The notes below the pieces were generated by a model. It saw nothing but the letters and a program-made list of their open reading frames with translations, was not told the origin of the DNA and searched no databases. Shown here in pieces: positions 45,661 to 58,799 of a stretch of DNA of 64,000 nucleotides (the first letter of the stretch is position 1; each line of letters opens with the position of its first letter). The stretch covers positions 248,001 to 312,000 of the forward strand of contig JAANYP010000161.1 of NCBI GenBank assembly GCA_020465985.1, given 5' to 3'. A program made the translations under genes and the position numbers. The stretch comes from Centrapalus pauciflorus (taxonomy: Eukaryota; Streptophyta; Magnoliopsida; Asterales; Asteraceae).

Positions 45661-47770
45661 GTCTGCACAATATAGCAAATAAAATATTAGAATTATTAAA
45701 AAGAAATAAACTTGTTTAAATTCAAATTTGTTTTATTTTGCGCTTGTATAAGGACAAAATCCAACACTTTTGAATTTCTACAACTTTAATTAAAATTTTA
45801 ATTAAATAATTCAAATATACTGTCCAATTCGAACAACAGATTCGAATGAAGACTCATTCGAGTTTAATGACCTTTTCGAGTTTAGTGACAAACTCGAAAC
45901 TGGCCAAGAACAAACTCGAAGGAGTCGGCCACTATCATCACAAAAATCCAAGATTTTAACCGTGTTAGACTTAGAAAATCACATCTATTAGTCCTACTAG
46001 GTTCTAATCAATGATATTTGTAGTCAATTTGACTTTTTACCGGTTCAAAGTTTGTAATTATGAAAAACAAACTTTCTACCAATAAAACTACAAAATCCAA
46101 TAATTTTGGCCTAAATGGAGTATAAAACTACCTAAATCTTGTATAATACACTTGGTTATACCTAGATCTACTAGTAGTATCGAACCCAAACGAACAGAAA
46201 CTCGACAAATAGTAAGAATCTCGAAAACGGCAAACTCGAGGAACAGATTCGAAATCGCTCAGATAAACTCGAAGGTATAGATTCGAAAGTAGGTGATTTA
46301 TGACCATCACTGTTGACCTATTTATACCAACAACATTCGAGTTTGTTGCCATTTTCGAATTTACTGACAGACTCGAGGCCCTGCCATATTCGAGTTTGGC
46401 TTATACTCGAATTCAATCTGAAACTTTTGAAACTTTCGAAAATATTTGAAATAAATTCAACTTTTTCAACCTTTTCAACCTTTTCGAGTAACGTAATAAA
46501 CTATGCCAAATCTTTTACCCTAAGCACAAGATTTTCACGCAATCTTTACTTTATTCAACTAGGAATGCACCCTCAGTAATTTTTGGCATTTTTCCTAAGT
46601 AAAATTAAAAATAAAATAAAATAAAATTAAAATAAAGTTAAAATTTTGAACAAAAATTGAACTTAGACTAAACTACATTATTTAAAATTTACAACCTATA
46701 CTAAAAACTTAACAGAATATTTTTGACGAGTATAGTCAAAGAAAGGTTCAATCAGATAACGGTGTCGAATACGCACTTTCAGTATTTAAACTTTCACACT
46801 TAGGAATTTTTTGATTCCTTTGATTGTATGTCGTGACATACATTTCTAGTCGATTGTTGGTATTATTTTCCCTTTAAACATGCTACATTTCGGAATATCC
46901 CTTGGCCTTTTTATTTATCATGAAATTATCTTACGTGACTCAAACATAGACATACTTTTATGATCAAGGCATACAAACAATGATTCTAACTTTTTTGTAT
47001 TTGCAAACTTTCTTTAAAAGGCAAACATCGGACACAGGTCTGTATTTATATACAACAAAGTGTCTTAGTTAGTCTTAAGGTTTATTTTTAAAGCTAGCAA
47101 GACAGCGGTGACAGGTCTGTAATGACGTACAACAAAGCGACTTATCTTGCTAACCCGAATCAAAACAGAGGCAACAGGTTTGTACTTACGTACAACAGAG
47201 TTACGTGTTTTTGATTCTCAATTCAGTACGATTTTTCTATGCTTTCCATTTTTAAGATGTATTTGATGTTGCTATACATCCCCAGAAAGTTTGCATATCT
47301 CACTTATAGTCAAAGTTTGTATGTCTCTTACATAAAAATTAAGACCGATTGATCATACATCTAAGTTAGTGATACGTTTGACTTTTTCTTTAATATTTTA
47401 TTAGCATTGAGACTCCCTCTATGTATTATGCCTACCAACACATCAAACTAAAATAATGTATAACACTTGGAATTTTAGCTGCATTATGTGTGAAAGCCTA
47501 AACACTTAGAGTTTGTAACGACTGTGCTAATTTTCGTCACTTTGAACCTATGCATCTAAGATTTAACTCTTTTTCTGATATTCTCTTTTTTTTTTGAATT
47601 TTTTATGGTTTTCTCTTTTTTTTTCTTTTGTTTTTCATAAGTAATAGCAAGAAAATAACATAAACTACTAACTTACTAAAAATAGAAACAATCCTAATTT
47701 ACTAAACTTACTATAAAAAGAAAGAAAGACTACTCCTATAAACGGAAATAAAAATTCTACTAAGGTCAAT
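45661..47770 (-). other. A2 non-coding spacer
   Basis: 2.1 kb, matching 17476-19566 of A1 in order: TCGAA words (45830-46440), AAAAT-type repeat (46600-46640), hairpin trio (47034-47200), T-rich runs (47585-47630). No coding potential seen. Confidence 0.75.
47034..47200 (-). promoter_or_regulatory. Three evenly spaced hairpin motifs in A2 spacer
   Basis: Motifs at 47034-47060, 47111-47137 and 47174-47200, with stems TGTAT/ATACA, TGTAA/GTACA (4 bp pair) and TGTAC/GTACA around loops TTAT, TGAC and TTAC. Offsets of 77 and 63 bp are identical to A1. The conserved flanks are ACAGGTY and ACARAG. Confidence 0.6.
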
Positions 47771-49552
47771 TCACTCTGGGTTACGCATTCCATTTAGTTG
47801 AATCAAATACTCAAACGGTGACTTATCAAAAGCTTTGGTAAATAAATCAGCATTATTATCATCCGTTGCCACTTTTACCAGCTTGATTATGTTATTTTCA
47901 GCACAATCACGTATAAAATGATGTCTTATGACTATGTGCTTGGTTTTACTGTGTTTAACTGGATTATTATTTATTGCGATAGTAGACTGGTTATCTATCC
48001 TAATAGGAGTTTGAGTGTAAGCCACACCGTAATCCCGCAATTGTTGTTGTATCCACAAAACCTGTGAACAGCAACTACTAGCAGCAACATACTCGGCCTC
48101 GCACGTTGACACGGCTACCGATGTCTGTTTCTTGCATTGCCAGGAAACCAGTCTCCCTCCAAGGAATTGACAACCTCCAGTTGTTGACTTGCGCGTCAAG
48201 CTGCATCCTCCGTAGTCTGAATCCGTGAATGCCTCCAATTCCAGCTCTCCCTCAGCGTGATACAAAAGTCCCAGCTTCGGTTCCGACTTGAGGTATCGTA
48301 GAATCCGCTTCACAGCTTTTAATGTGCATCTCTTTCGGATTAGCTTGAAACCTAGCACAAATACACACATCAAACATAATTTCAGGTCTTGAAGCAGTTA
48401 AATACATAAGTGATCCAATCATGGCCCGATATAACGTCGGATCTACATCGGTATCACTTTCAGTACCCGGTCCGAGATTGTGATTCACTTGAATCGGCGT
48501 GCTGAAATGAGCTGTCAGTTTTGTCCCTTCCATCCTGAAGAACTCTAATATGTCATAGACATACTTTGTCTGATGGATAAACATCCCCTCCTTCTTCTGG
48601 TCAACTTGCAGACCCAAAAAGAAATTCAACTCACCCATTGCACTCTTCTCGAATTTTGACTTCATCACATTCTCAAAATCTTTGCACATTTGCTCGTCTG
48701 ATGATCCAAAGATGATATCATCGACGTACACTTGTACCAAGATGAAGTTTTCTCCTTTCTCTTTACGAACAGCGTACTATCTATCCTACCTCGTTCAAAC
48801 CCATTTTCTAACAGATGGTTGGACAGAGTCTCGTACCACGCCCTTGGTGCTTGATGCAATCCATACAGAGCCTTATCTAATCGATATACTCTGTCTGGAT
48901 ATTTCGGATCTGTAAACCCGGGTGGCTGTTCTACATACACCAGTTCCTTCACTTTCCCATAGAGGAAAGCACTCTTAACGTCTAGCTGATATACCTTAAA
49001 GCCCTTAAAGGAAGCAAAAGCCAGAAACAATCGAATTGCTTCCAACCTTGCTACTTGCGCGAACACCTCATTGTAATCGATTCCCTCCTCTTGGTTGAAA
49101 CCCTTTACAACTAACCTAGCCTTGTTGCGAGTGACTATATCTCGATCGTCTCTTTTGCACTTAAAAACCCATTTGGTTCCTATCGCTATTTCCCCTCGAG
49201 GTAATGGAACTAACTCCCAGACTTCTAGTTTCGTAAATTGAGAGAGTTCTTCCTGCATCGCTTCAACCCAGGAGTTATCTTTTAGTGCCATTTGCACCTT
49301 TTTCGGCTCTACTTGCGAGATGAAACAAGAATAGAGGCAGGTATGAAAGGCCTCGGAGTCATTTATCATCGACAACAACACAGTGTTGTTATTTAAACTA
49401 CTCCTGGTCCTCACACCCTCATTAGGATTTCCTATGATGCTTTCTATAGGATGGTTCTTGTTGATCCTAGATGTCTCTATCTCGTCAACTCTCAGATTAT
49501 CCCCTAAATTAGATCCTATTTCACCTAGTGGGGGAACAACCTCAGATTCCAC
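47771..49552 (-). pseudogene. pol: A2 reverse transcriptase and RNase H
   Basis: RT N-terminal part open from 49552 (WVFKCKRDDRDI, LDVKSAFLYGK, LDKALYGLHQAPRAWYE). A 1-base frameshift near 48765 precedes YVDDIIFGSSDEQ (YVDD at 48717-48728) and GELNFFLGLQVDQ. A second frameshift near 48320 precedes RNase H (FTDSDYGGC, STCEAEYVAASSC, RIDNQSTIAI), which ends at 47771. All catalytic motifs are present, but three frames are used. Confidence 0.88.
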
Positions 49553-49597
49553 ATTTTCCTCCTCTTGGACAGTTTCCTCAGACTTGGAATTTGTTGT

Positions 49598-51144
49598 CTA
49601 AGTTTGATTCTCAGTTGAAGGTGCTTCTGAATCAGTGACTTCTGGAGATCCATCTTCAGTTGAAGTAGGCTCGGATGTGGATTGAAAAGTGGTCTTCAGA
49701 TTGGTATGACCTTTGTCATTCAGATTCAACGTCACCAAGTCCTTTTCGATGGTACCTGCATTTTCATCCATAGGAATGTTAAATGACTCAAACAATTTAT
49801 CATAGTCAAATATCCATTCCGGACCTGTTTGGGGTTCATGTGTATAACTAGTGACCTCAATGTTATACACAATCATTACTGTACCATTAGTTTTGTTAAA
49901 AACCCATTTGTTTGGTGAGTTCGGCACATAACCTAGGAAGTATCCTTCGTTAGCCTTTTCACCAAACTTAGGTTGATGTTTTGTTCGCAATAAAGTACAT
50001 GGTACCCCAAAAGGTTCGAAGCCAGTTAGATTAGGTGGCCGTTTATTCAACATTTCATAACAGGTTTTGTTCAAAGATTTGACCGTAAGGACCCGGTTTA
50101 AAATATGACATGCGGTATTCACTGCCTCCCCCCAAAACATGGTAGGAAGCTCTGAATCCGAAAGCATGGTCCTTGCAGCCTCAATCAATGTCCTGTTCTT
50201 TCGTTCGGCCACCCCATTTTGTTGTGGCTCATAGGGTGCACTAAATTGATGCACTATGCCCTTTGATTGGCAATATACACCAATTACAGTGTTTTTAAAT
50301 TCAGTTCCATTATCACTACGAAGCCGTTTAACCCTTGTTCCATAGGAATTCTCCACTTTGTCTAAGAACCCGATGAGCTTGGAAGCCGTCTCGTCCTTTG
50401 TACCTAGAAAGAAAACCCAAGAAAATCATGAGTAATCGTCAGTGATAACTAAACAATACCAACTACCACGTATATCCTTTTGTTGATTGGTCCGAAGAGG
50501 TCCATATGTAACAAATCGAAAGTGGCAGCGATGGAGTTCTGAGTCTTGGACTTGTGTGCCTTCTTATGTAGTTTGCCCTTTTTGCATGGTAGACACTTAT
50601 CCTCGAACTGAAAACTCTTCATAGGCACACCTTGCACTAACCCATGTTTTGTAATATAATTCATCTTTCTCAGTTGCAAGTGTGCCATGCGTCTGTGCCA
50701 CAAAACCGATTCAGTCTCCGAAGCTTTAGATAACAGACAGATTGGACCCATCGAAGTTTCCGGCTTGTTCATGTCGAGCATGTACAAGTCATTCTTCCTT
50801 GGAGCCCGCATCAATATCCACTCTTCAGGAATCTTGAACCTCGGTTTTAGCACCAACGCTTCAGTATCAGTGAACAACATTGAGTTCTTCTTATCACAGA
50901 TTTGAGATACACTAATGAGATTGTGAACTAGTTTATGAACGTGATAAACTTGATCCAAATTGATCGTCCCATTAGTGACCACTCCAGTACCCGTGATGTT
51001 TTCTCCCTTATTTCCCGCGAATGATACAAATCCCCGATTCCCACCCTTGAAGTCTGTAAGCAGACTTCTTTCCCCTGCCATGTGCCTGGAGCATCCACTG
51101 TCGACGAACCATTTGTTGTTTAGACATGTGGTTATCTCCTGCAC
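49598..51144 (-). pseudogene. pol: A2 protease and integrase
   Basis: Protease DSG intact (NKWFVDSGCSRHMAG, near 51110). Then come the pre-integrase zinc finger (WHRRMAHL..CLPCKKGK) and LLHMDLFGPINKR, followed by a frameshift near 50460 and a TGA just after DDYS. The core then continues (LRSDNGTEF, QQNGVAERKN, WGEAVNTACHILN, GYFLGYVPNSPNKWVF) to TAG at 49598. The DDE residues are all readable. The protease is in the same frame as gag upstream. Confidence 0.88.
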
Positions 51145-51159
51145 ATGAAAGAAAGTAGG

Positions 51160-54047
51160 TTAGTTATCACGGGGAACCCAAGCCATAACTGACTTGGTTA
51201 TACCATTCTTGTCCACATACTTGAACTCTTTCAAATACCCATCTCGCCTTTCAGGTGACTTGGGTCGTTGAACTGGAGTTTGTTGTGGTGCCGAGTGATT
51301 GAAGTTCACTCTTTGCCTTTGAGTAGGCATTTGCTGTGGAGCTCTTGAATAATTACGATTATAATTAATTTCAGACTGATATCCCTGAGCTCTACCCGGT
51401 GTGTGATGTCTAACAGGAGTGTGTGACCTAACCGGAGTGTAAGCTCTGCTAGGTGTTGTGCTCCTATATTGTTGTTGTGGTCCAGACCTAGATTGATTAA
51501 TGACTCGATTCGGTGAATTAGTCCTAATCACTTCTTTTGGTCCACCATTCACCGGTATTTGTTTCACAGCCGTTTTTGGTGTAGCTTGCACAGTTTTCTC
51601 GGTACTCTGAGAACTACTAGTGCTTGCAACACTTGGAGAAGGCTTAGCTTGTTATGGCTTCCCTGTCTTAGGTGTGTTGTCGACATTCCTATGCGGACAG
51701 TTAGAAGCAACGTGCCCCCTTTCGTGACATCTAAAGCAAGACATTTTGTCAATAGACTTCTTGTGCGTGCCCTTTGACTTATTCGTCTCACTAGTGGCTG
51801 GTTCTTTTGGTGCATCTATAGTGACTGGTTCATCGTCCTGATCATTAAAGTCAATTTTGTGTTTTCCTATAGGTGTATCACTAGAGGATGACACAAATTT
51901 AACTTTCTTAATCTTAACATTGCTATCAGCCACCTTAGGCACATTTTATTTTACAGGTTCAGACACTGGTTCAGGTATTTCCTCTGAGTCTACTGATTTC
52001 TCAGTTTTCTCCTGAGGTTGAGGGACATAGTTGTCATTGAACGGTGGAGGAATCTCATGAAATCCTAGACCTACCGACTTTTTAGATTGACGTTGTGCAT
52101 CTAAAATCTTCCCTAGGTTAAGACTTGAGTTCCTAAACTTTTCTAGTTTACTATTTGCCTCTGCTACCTTCACCTTAGACTCAGCTAGCTCTATGTCTCT
52201 GGTTTTCAGCTCCTTGGTTAATGCCTCAACATGTTCATACATGAGTTCTAATCTAACACACTGTTCGCTCAGTTTGTCCTTTAGAACTATCACATCTTGT
52301 GCATCAGCCTTAAGCTTATCCCTAAGATCTTGCTTTATATCAAGCAGGCTAGCATTATCGGATTTTAATGATTCATTTTGAGCAGATATATTGTTATGTG
52401 ATTCTACTACTAAATTTAACCTATCGTTAGAAGTAGCACATAAAACACACAATTCATGGAAAACAGAGAAATTCAGACTTACCGTTGTATGATCTGATTG
52501 TACGTTGGACATCTGAGCGGCAAACTCCAAAATCGTCTGATCATCCGACTTCTCCATCCACATCGGACTGCTTTCTTTTTTATTGCTGTCCCCTGTGTTC
52601 TGCTCTGCTCCTTCACATCCACTCTCAGTTACTTCAGCCATAAAGGCTCTAGCGTTAGTTTCTGGATGTGTGCTCCAGTCATAAGTACCGTCCAGCTGTC
52701 TGTCTGATGTGACGTTGGATAACAGACCAGCTATGTTTGCTTGACTGGTTGAAGTGCTCGGAAGATATCTCTGTTGTGATTGGTTCTGATACTGTCCATG
52801 ATTCTGATTCTGTCCTTGGTAATTTTCTACCTTCGGTCTCTGACACTCTCTAGTGAAGTGTCTAAGCCTTGACAGTTGTAGCATTTGACCTTGGACTTAT
52901 CGAATCCAATCCCTTTGTTATTCATATTCAGATTTTTTCCCTGTGCGTTTGATGAATCGCTTAACCTGTTGAGTTACCATGGCCAGTTGCCATTTGAGAG
53001 ACATCTCTTCAAGGTCATCAGGGTCCACCTGATCGTAATCCTCATCCCAGAGTGCAGGATCGTTGATTTTACCTTGAACGCAGTTTCCATATGCAGCCAC
53101 AAATGAAGCCAACAAATTCAAATGGTCTTCGGCCGATTTAGCGCTCATCGGCATCATAGAGTATCCCTGAGATGTGGATGCCGGTGTAGCCTGATGTTGC
53201 TGTTCTTCTGGTCTACCAAACCCTAAGAAAGCTCTATTCTGTGCGTCTTCAGTCTCTGCCAGTGACGACGTTTCTCCCGTGAAAAAGGCTGTAGCTGTCT
53301 TCATTTCAGCTGCCACTAAAGGTTTTGATTTTCCAAAATACATTGCCGGATTTTGGACTTGTTCATAATCCGTTTCTGCCTTCAATAACTCAAAATGATA
53401 CGCCCTCAGCGTTCCCACCACATCCTCCAGAGATTGAGTATAGTATTTATCCTCATCAAGCTTAATCATGGCCACGTACATCGCCCATTTGGCCGGTAAA
53501 GCATCCAGAAGCTTATTATTCTTTTCTGTGTCGCTATACTCAATATCATGACTTTCTAGCTTAGTCAGTAGATGATAAAAACGTGTGATGGTGTCGTCCA
53601 GCTTTTCATCCATCAAAGCCTTGAAGATCGCAAACTGCTGCTTAAGCATCTCCATACGCTTCCTCCGAACCCTCGGGTTACCCTCACACCTCTTCTCCAA
53701 CGACTCCCATAGCTCTTTCGATGTCTTTTGATTTCGGAAAGTGTGCAGTATGTCCTGAGGTAACGCCATTCGTATGATAGCGTATGCGCGGTTCTCTGCT
53801 TCAAACAGCTTTTTGTCATCGTCCTTCATTTTGGAATACGTGACAACCTTCTGTCGTCCTTCTATCTCAGCTGTCGGTGGAATGTATCCCTCGTCGATAC
53901 AGATCCACATACGCATGTCATTGAATCGCACAAAGTCGGCAAACCGATCCTTCTACCAGTAGTAGTCTTCGAGTTTCATCAGTTTAGGTGGAGTATTTGC
54001 TTTTCCGACCTCGTGATCCATTTCCAGAACCATTGCAGATTTGTCAT
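51160..54047 (-). pseudogene. gag: A2 gag with two zinc-knuckle regions
   Basis: ATG at 54047. A 1-base frameshift and a TAG (near 53955) precede the long open capsid part (53931-52918; ELWESLEKRCEG, ITRFYHLLTKLESH, SLEDVVGTLRAYHFELL). Next, a +1 change near 52930 and a -1 change inside the first knuckle (CYNCQG..HFTREC, about 52835-52890) cancel out. After these come a Gln-rich stretch, a long coiled-coil region (about 52480-52080, LSEQCVRLELMYEHVEALTKEL), TAA at 51946, a second intact knuckle (CFRCHERGHVASNC, near 51700-51740), TAA at 51652, and a Pro/Arg-rich tail ending WVPRDN-TAA at 51160. A1 lacks the whole block from first knuckle to second. Confidence 0.85.
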
Positions 54048-54676
54048 TGTTTCAAAGGTTATTGAATTTTAACTTAATTAATTTAATTGGAAATTAATTT
54101 AAATTAATTCTTTCGAATTTAGGTAAATTCGAATATAATTAAGTTTAAACCTATTTGGGATTAAATTCGAGTTAAGTTTTTAAATCCAATTAAATTCGAA
54201 ATCTGTGACAAATTCAAAGGTCCCCAAACTCGAATGTCCAAGTAAAGTCGAACCACAGACAAAATAGAAGCCCAGTTAAAGTCGAATCCACTATTCGACT
54301 TTAGTCCAGAGTCGAAGCCTAAAGCAAACTCGAAACCTCTAAACTCGGAATCACTCTTTAGGAAACTCGAAAGTAGCGTATTTTTGGTCAAACTCGAAAA
54401 TGAGCAAAACCCTAATTACTCCTAACAGATTCGAGCACCGCAAATTCGAGAAACGGCTAATACCTCGAGTTTTCAACGTTTTTCAGATTAAATCAATATT
54501 TTTACAAGGAAAAATATTGATTTCGATCAAAAACATGAAAAACAACACAGTATTTCCCGGATTTTTATTTGAGAAGCTCGACAAAACCAAAAACTTGTGA
54601 GATTAACCGTCCAAAAGTGTCAGGAAACCTAGGATGTATCTTTATGAACACGAAGAACACGAAGAACTCCCCTTAT
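54048..54676 (-). other. A2 leader
   Basis: Leader between PBS and gag with many ATTCGAA and ACTCGAA words (54110-54460) and an inverted AATCAATATTT / AAATATTGATT near 54490-54525, as in A1. Confidence 0.7.
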
Positions 54677-54688
54677 GCTCTGATACCA
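54677..54688 (-). other. Primer-binding site of A2
   Basis: TGGTATCAGAGC in element sense, two bases from the LTR. Exact initiator tRNA-Met type. Confidence 0.93.
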
Positions 54689-54690
54689 CT

Positions 54691-55356
54691 TGTAAGGTCT
54701 TGCACTACACAGATCTATCTAGACACGACATCGTCAACGAGTGCGGAATCCTCGTTAACGGCTTGACGGATATCACTCTCACACGGAACACGGAGACTAT
54801 CACAACTCTGTACGGACGACGACAAACGCACCTACGAGATGATTCTCTCCGAAACAACACTAACAATACTGATAAACTCGAGATCGCCCTTTTGCTTAAT
54901 CTCACACGGATTCTGCAAAAGTCTGCTAATGATTCGAGTTAATCCCTAATTATAGAGGCTCATTCGAGTTTGTCATGGGCCAAACCCGAATCAGGCCCAA
55001 TGCCCATTCGAGTTTGTCCCCTTGACAATCTCGAATCTGCCTTATAGGATACATTCGAATTTACTACAAATTCGAAATTCATCAAATGACAAATTCGAAT
55101 TTATTCTAAATTCGAATATCACATATTAAACTTATATTTGAACTTATGTTTTAACTTATGTTTGAATTTTATCTTTGAACTTTATGTTTGAACTTCTTGT
55201 AATACATTACATTAAGTTCAAACATATAATCAATAACTATCAAACCTATATAAACACATATATCAAACACACGTTAATACCCAAAACTTTGTAATATTAC
55301 TTGAACCAAAATGCTAGAACACTTAGACTGCTATCGTCACACAGGGTGTACCAACA
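54691..55356 (-). repeat. 5' LTR of A2
   Basis: 666 bp, partner of 41937-42602, followed by CCATT (55357-55361), the second target duplicate. Confidence 0.95.
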
Positions 55357-55757
55357 CCATTTGAAGAACACAAACCCAATTTTTATCAAATATGAGCTTT
55401 AAATTCTAAAATTGGTACCTAAGTGCTCGGATTGATTTTAGAAACAAGTTTTTTAAAAGAACATGCACCTAAAAACACCAAAATCGTTGGTTTTTTTAAG
55501 CAAAATGGACTGAAAACATTAAGAACAACCCAGATCTGATATTTGCGAAATAAAGACCTAAATCATGTATATATTGAACTACAATGCTTGAAATAAATAA
55601 AAAACTAGATATCGATCACAATGAAGGATTAAAATACGTAAAAAAACAAAAGATTAAGAGGATTAAGAAGGAACCGTGGGTCTTCTCGATGAACAGTGAT
55701 AGTAAGTAGAAAAACCTCTCAGTTGAAATCCACTCCAAAGTCTCTCATAACAATTAT
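55357..55757 (-). other. B2 leader, 5' portion, and PBS
   Basis: Leader of B2 right of A2. Beside the LTR, TTGTTATGAGAGAC (about 55740-55754 in element sense) is a decayed primer-binding site, and GTGGATTTCAACTGA matches GTGGATTTAAACTGA in the B1 leader. Confidence 0.6.
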
Positions 55758-56103
55758 TGCAATGGTCCCAAACAAATATTATGCACTCACAATGATTTAT
55801 GTATGAAAAACGGCTGATTCATGCAAAGAAAACAAAGAGAATAATAAACTCTATCACTGTCAACAAAGCACATGTGCAGCCGCCACTTTTTCTCAAAATA
55901 TTTTCAATTAAGAAGTTACAAAACCCTATGTCAAAGTTTCCTTTTATACCTAGGTCCTAAGGTTGAGGGGGGTTTACATAAACTACCCCTCAACTCTCAA
56001 CTAAAATAGAAAATTACATAGGAATAAATGACAATTACATGTAAATAAAATAATTACACATTATTAAAAAATAAACTCACTGGATTGAAATAATAAATCT
56101 AAC
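55758..56103 (-). repeat. 5' LTR of B2
   Basis: About 346 bp, starting TGTTAGATTTATTATTTCAATC in element sense at 56103. It aligns with the B1 LTR start (TGTTAGATATTATATTTCGATC) and shares a CAGCCGCC phrase. The inner end is less certain because the PBS region has decayed. Confidence 0.7.
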
Positions 56104-56960
56104 ACTTTGCTAGACTCATTTTTCAAATACTTTGATAGTCGAATGGCACATCTCAAGTGAGACTGCCTAGGCTGGTGCATAAATTGACCTAGAACATACA
56201 CAACATAAGTAATGTTTGGTCTAGTCAAAGTAAGATAAGTGAGTTTCCCAATTAACTTTTGATATTCAGTGACATTTTGTAACATTAAATCAGTTGAACT
56301 CTCATAACCTTTTGAACTCATGAATGCACTTGGGTCCAAAAGGTTTTGTGCAGGTTTGCAAGCTAGCATACTAGATTGAGACAACAAGCCCAAACAATAC
56401 TTTCTTTGTGACAAACAGATGCCACCTGAAACTTCAAGAACTTCAATACCAAGAAAATATTTCTAAGCACCCAAGTCGTTAATTTGAAATTTGGTGCCTA
56501 AAAACTGCTTAAAATGTTCAATTTCAGTTTTGATATTGCCAGTGACAACAATATCATCAACATACACTAACAGACAGTTAACACAGACTGCCCACATTTA
56601 ATAATAATGAATTAATCACTTCTCCTTTGTGTAACCCGTGTTTCAACAAAGCTGATGTGAAATTTTCATTCCATTTTCTAGGGGCTTGTTTCAACCCATA
56701 AAGCGACCTAAGCTTGCACACTTTTGTTTCAGTAGTATTGAAGTATCCTAGAGGTGGAGTCATATAAACATCTTCTTGTAACTCGCCATAAAGAAAATCA
56801 TTATTTACATCAAGTTGGTGAATTGACCAATTATTAATAACTAACAGATTTAACAAACATCTCACGGTGACCATCCTTACCACTAGTGAGAACGTTTCAT
56901 CAAAATCCAAAACCCTCCCTTTGATTTTCCTTTGGCAACCAATCTTGCCTTATACCTATC
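56104..56960 (-). pseudogene. pol: D reverse transcriptase
   Basis: Phrases MDFDETFSLVVRM, IHQLDVNNDFLYGELQEDVYM, LYGLKQAPRKWNE (56910-56578), then YVDD (about 56552-56563), then a RT end phrase (KLIGKLTYLTLTRPNITYVV, 56220-56280; LRCAIRLSKYLKNES). RNase H is absent. The coding frame runs a few codons into the B2 LTR by chance. Confidence 0.82.
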
Positions 56961-57446
56961 TATTTCCCTTGTGGATTTGTACTTAATTTTAAATATCCAC
57001 TTACAACTAATGGCTTTTTCTATCATTTGGCAAATCAACTAATTCCCAAGTTCTATACCTAGTTAAGGCTTCCATTTCTAAATTCATTGCATCTATCCAA
57101 TGCTGACTTTTGATGGCTTCCTAATAAGTAGTGGGTTCAGTTGACTTATATAATGTAGAAACAAAACATAAATGAAAATTAGACAACTGTGAGTAATCCA
57201 CAACTTTTTCAATTCCAAATTTAACTTTACTTTCTACCACATAATAATTATACTTTGCTGGCAATGTAGTTTTTCTAACAAATCTTCTAACATCAAGAGA
57301 TTTATGTGACTGTATGCCTTCACCATTAACTAGTGTTGCATGGTAGTCTTCAAAAAAATCTTCCCATTCATTCTGATTGTGGTCACTGTCATCAACACCC
57401 TCTCTATCTAAAGTATTATTTCCCTCATCATTGGGTCTTTAAGAAC

Positions 57447-58330
57447 CTAAAAGTTGCACATGTAAACTTGAATGTCTCTATCAAAGAAGGTTTGATGATT
57501 ATCAAATAGGTTATTCTGTTCATCCTTGGTTAATCTGTAAGCAAAAATGAGAAATTCTCTTTTGTCAATACTGTAAAGTTTATATGCCTTTTTGAAACTA
57601 GAAAACCCCACTAAAACACATATTTTAGATCTGAGACACATTTAAAATTTTGGCAAATTATAAGCAACAAAAAGTTCTAATGTGGGAAAGGTTAGGTTTA
57701 GTTTTGTAAACAAGTTCATAAGGATTCTTTCCTTTTAGGACAGAAGAAGGTATATTGTTAATCAATTAAGTTACAGTTAGAATAGATTCAGACCACAAGT
57801 ACAAAGGTATGCTGCTTTCTAACAAAAGTGTTCTTGCCATTGTCAACAAATGTTAATGTTTTCGTTCAGTAACATCATTCTGTTGTGGTTTGTAGGAACA
57901 TGAGGTTTTTGACAAACTTATACATATAGTTTTTAATGAACTCAGTTCCATTATCACTTTTAAAAGACTTAACAGGTTTATTAAACTGAGTTTTTAATAA
58001 GTTGTAGAAGGTAATTATGTTTCCACAAACTTCTTCCTTAGATTTTAACAGAAAAGTCCAAACAGCCCTCGAGAAGTCATCAACAATAGTAAGAAAGTAT
58101 CTATACCCTTCCTTACTAGAAATCTTGTGGGGACCCCAAACATCCAGATATTCTAATCCTCCTAAACTAGTATATATATGTTCACTCAAAAGAAAGGGTT
58201 CCCTAACTTGTTTAGACAAGTGCCGTATTTCACAAGGATACATGAGTTTGTTGTTTTCAAGTTTTAATGTTTCTATCAAAACTCCCAGGACTTGATCACA
58301 TGGGTGACCAAGCCTTTCATGCCACATGTT
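57447..58330 (-). pseudogene. pol: D pre-integrase and integrase
   Basis: MWHERLGHPCDQVLG (zinc finger His part), YLDVWGPHKISSKEGYRYFL and VDDFSRAVWTFLLKSK, then FKSDNGTEFIKN. Interrupted frames follow, with VGFSSFKKAYKLYSIDKREF near 57545-57610. The first two Asp of the catalytic triad are visible; the Glu region near 57880 is frameshifted. Confidence 0.78.
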
Positions 58331-58799
58331 TACCAGTTACCAGGACCAATTTTGTTGTCAAGTCCTGAATATAACAATGAGCCTCATCAAAACCAACAAA
58401 CAGACCACTATCTTTCACTAAATGATGAATAAAAAAAGATTCACATAATATTCAAGAATAACTAAGACAATATACAATATAACTTTATTTGTTAACCCTT
58501 AAGTCTCCAATTTTTGTGACTTTAGCAGCAGTCTCATTAGGTTGAGTAACAGTGATGTTTAGATTTGAAACATCAACAACATTAAAAGTATTTTTTTCAT
58601 AGTTAGACATATGATGATTTTCTCCTGAGTCTATGAGTCGCATTTATTACGAACTTTGAAACTTAATTTTGACCCAAAATCAAAAACTACACTTTAGTTA
58701 CAGAGTTTTCCTCCTGAAGATTCATTATTTTTGACAACTGATCTTTAGTCAATGAGACAGTAGAGAGAACATGTTTTCCGGTATTGAGGTTTTGACCAA

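Larger units (their letters stand above)
41937..55356 (-). mobile_element. Copia element A2, 13,420 bp, nested in B2
   Basis: Full-length sister of A1: 666-bp LTRs, TSD CCATT, PBS and polypurine tract in place, same gene order with extra 3' ORF. It is longer than A1 mainly because gag keeps the nucleocapsid block. LTRs differ at 18 of 666 positions by hand count (2.7%), so it is slightly older than A1. YVDD is intact, but there are many frameshifts and stops, so it is not autonomous now. Confidence 0.95.
40676..56103 (-). mobile_element. Copia element B2, truncated, interrupted by A2
   Basis: Minus-strand relative of B1. The 5' LTR lies at 55758-56103 beside the PBS and leader. A2 (41937-55356) splits the leader, and the rest of the leader and part of gag follow at 40676-41936. 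The 3' half is missing. Its LTR start (TGTTAGATTT) abuts RT coding sequence of element D, so B2 inserted into D. Confidence 0.75.
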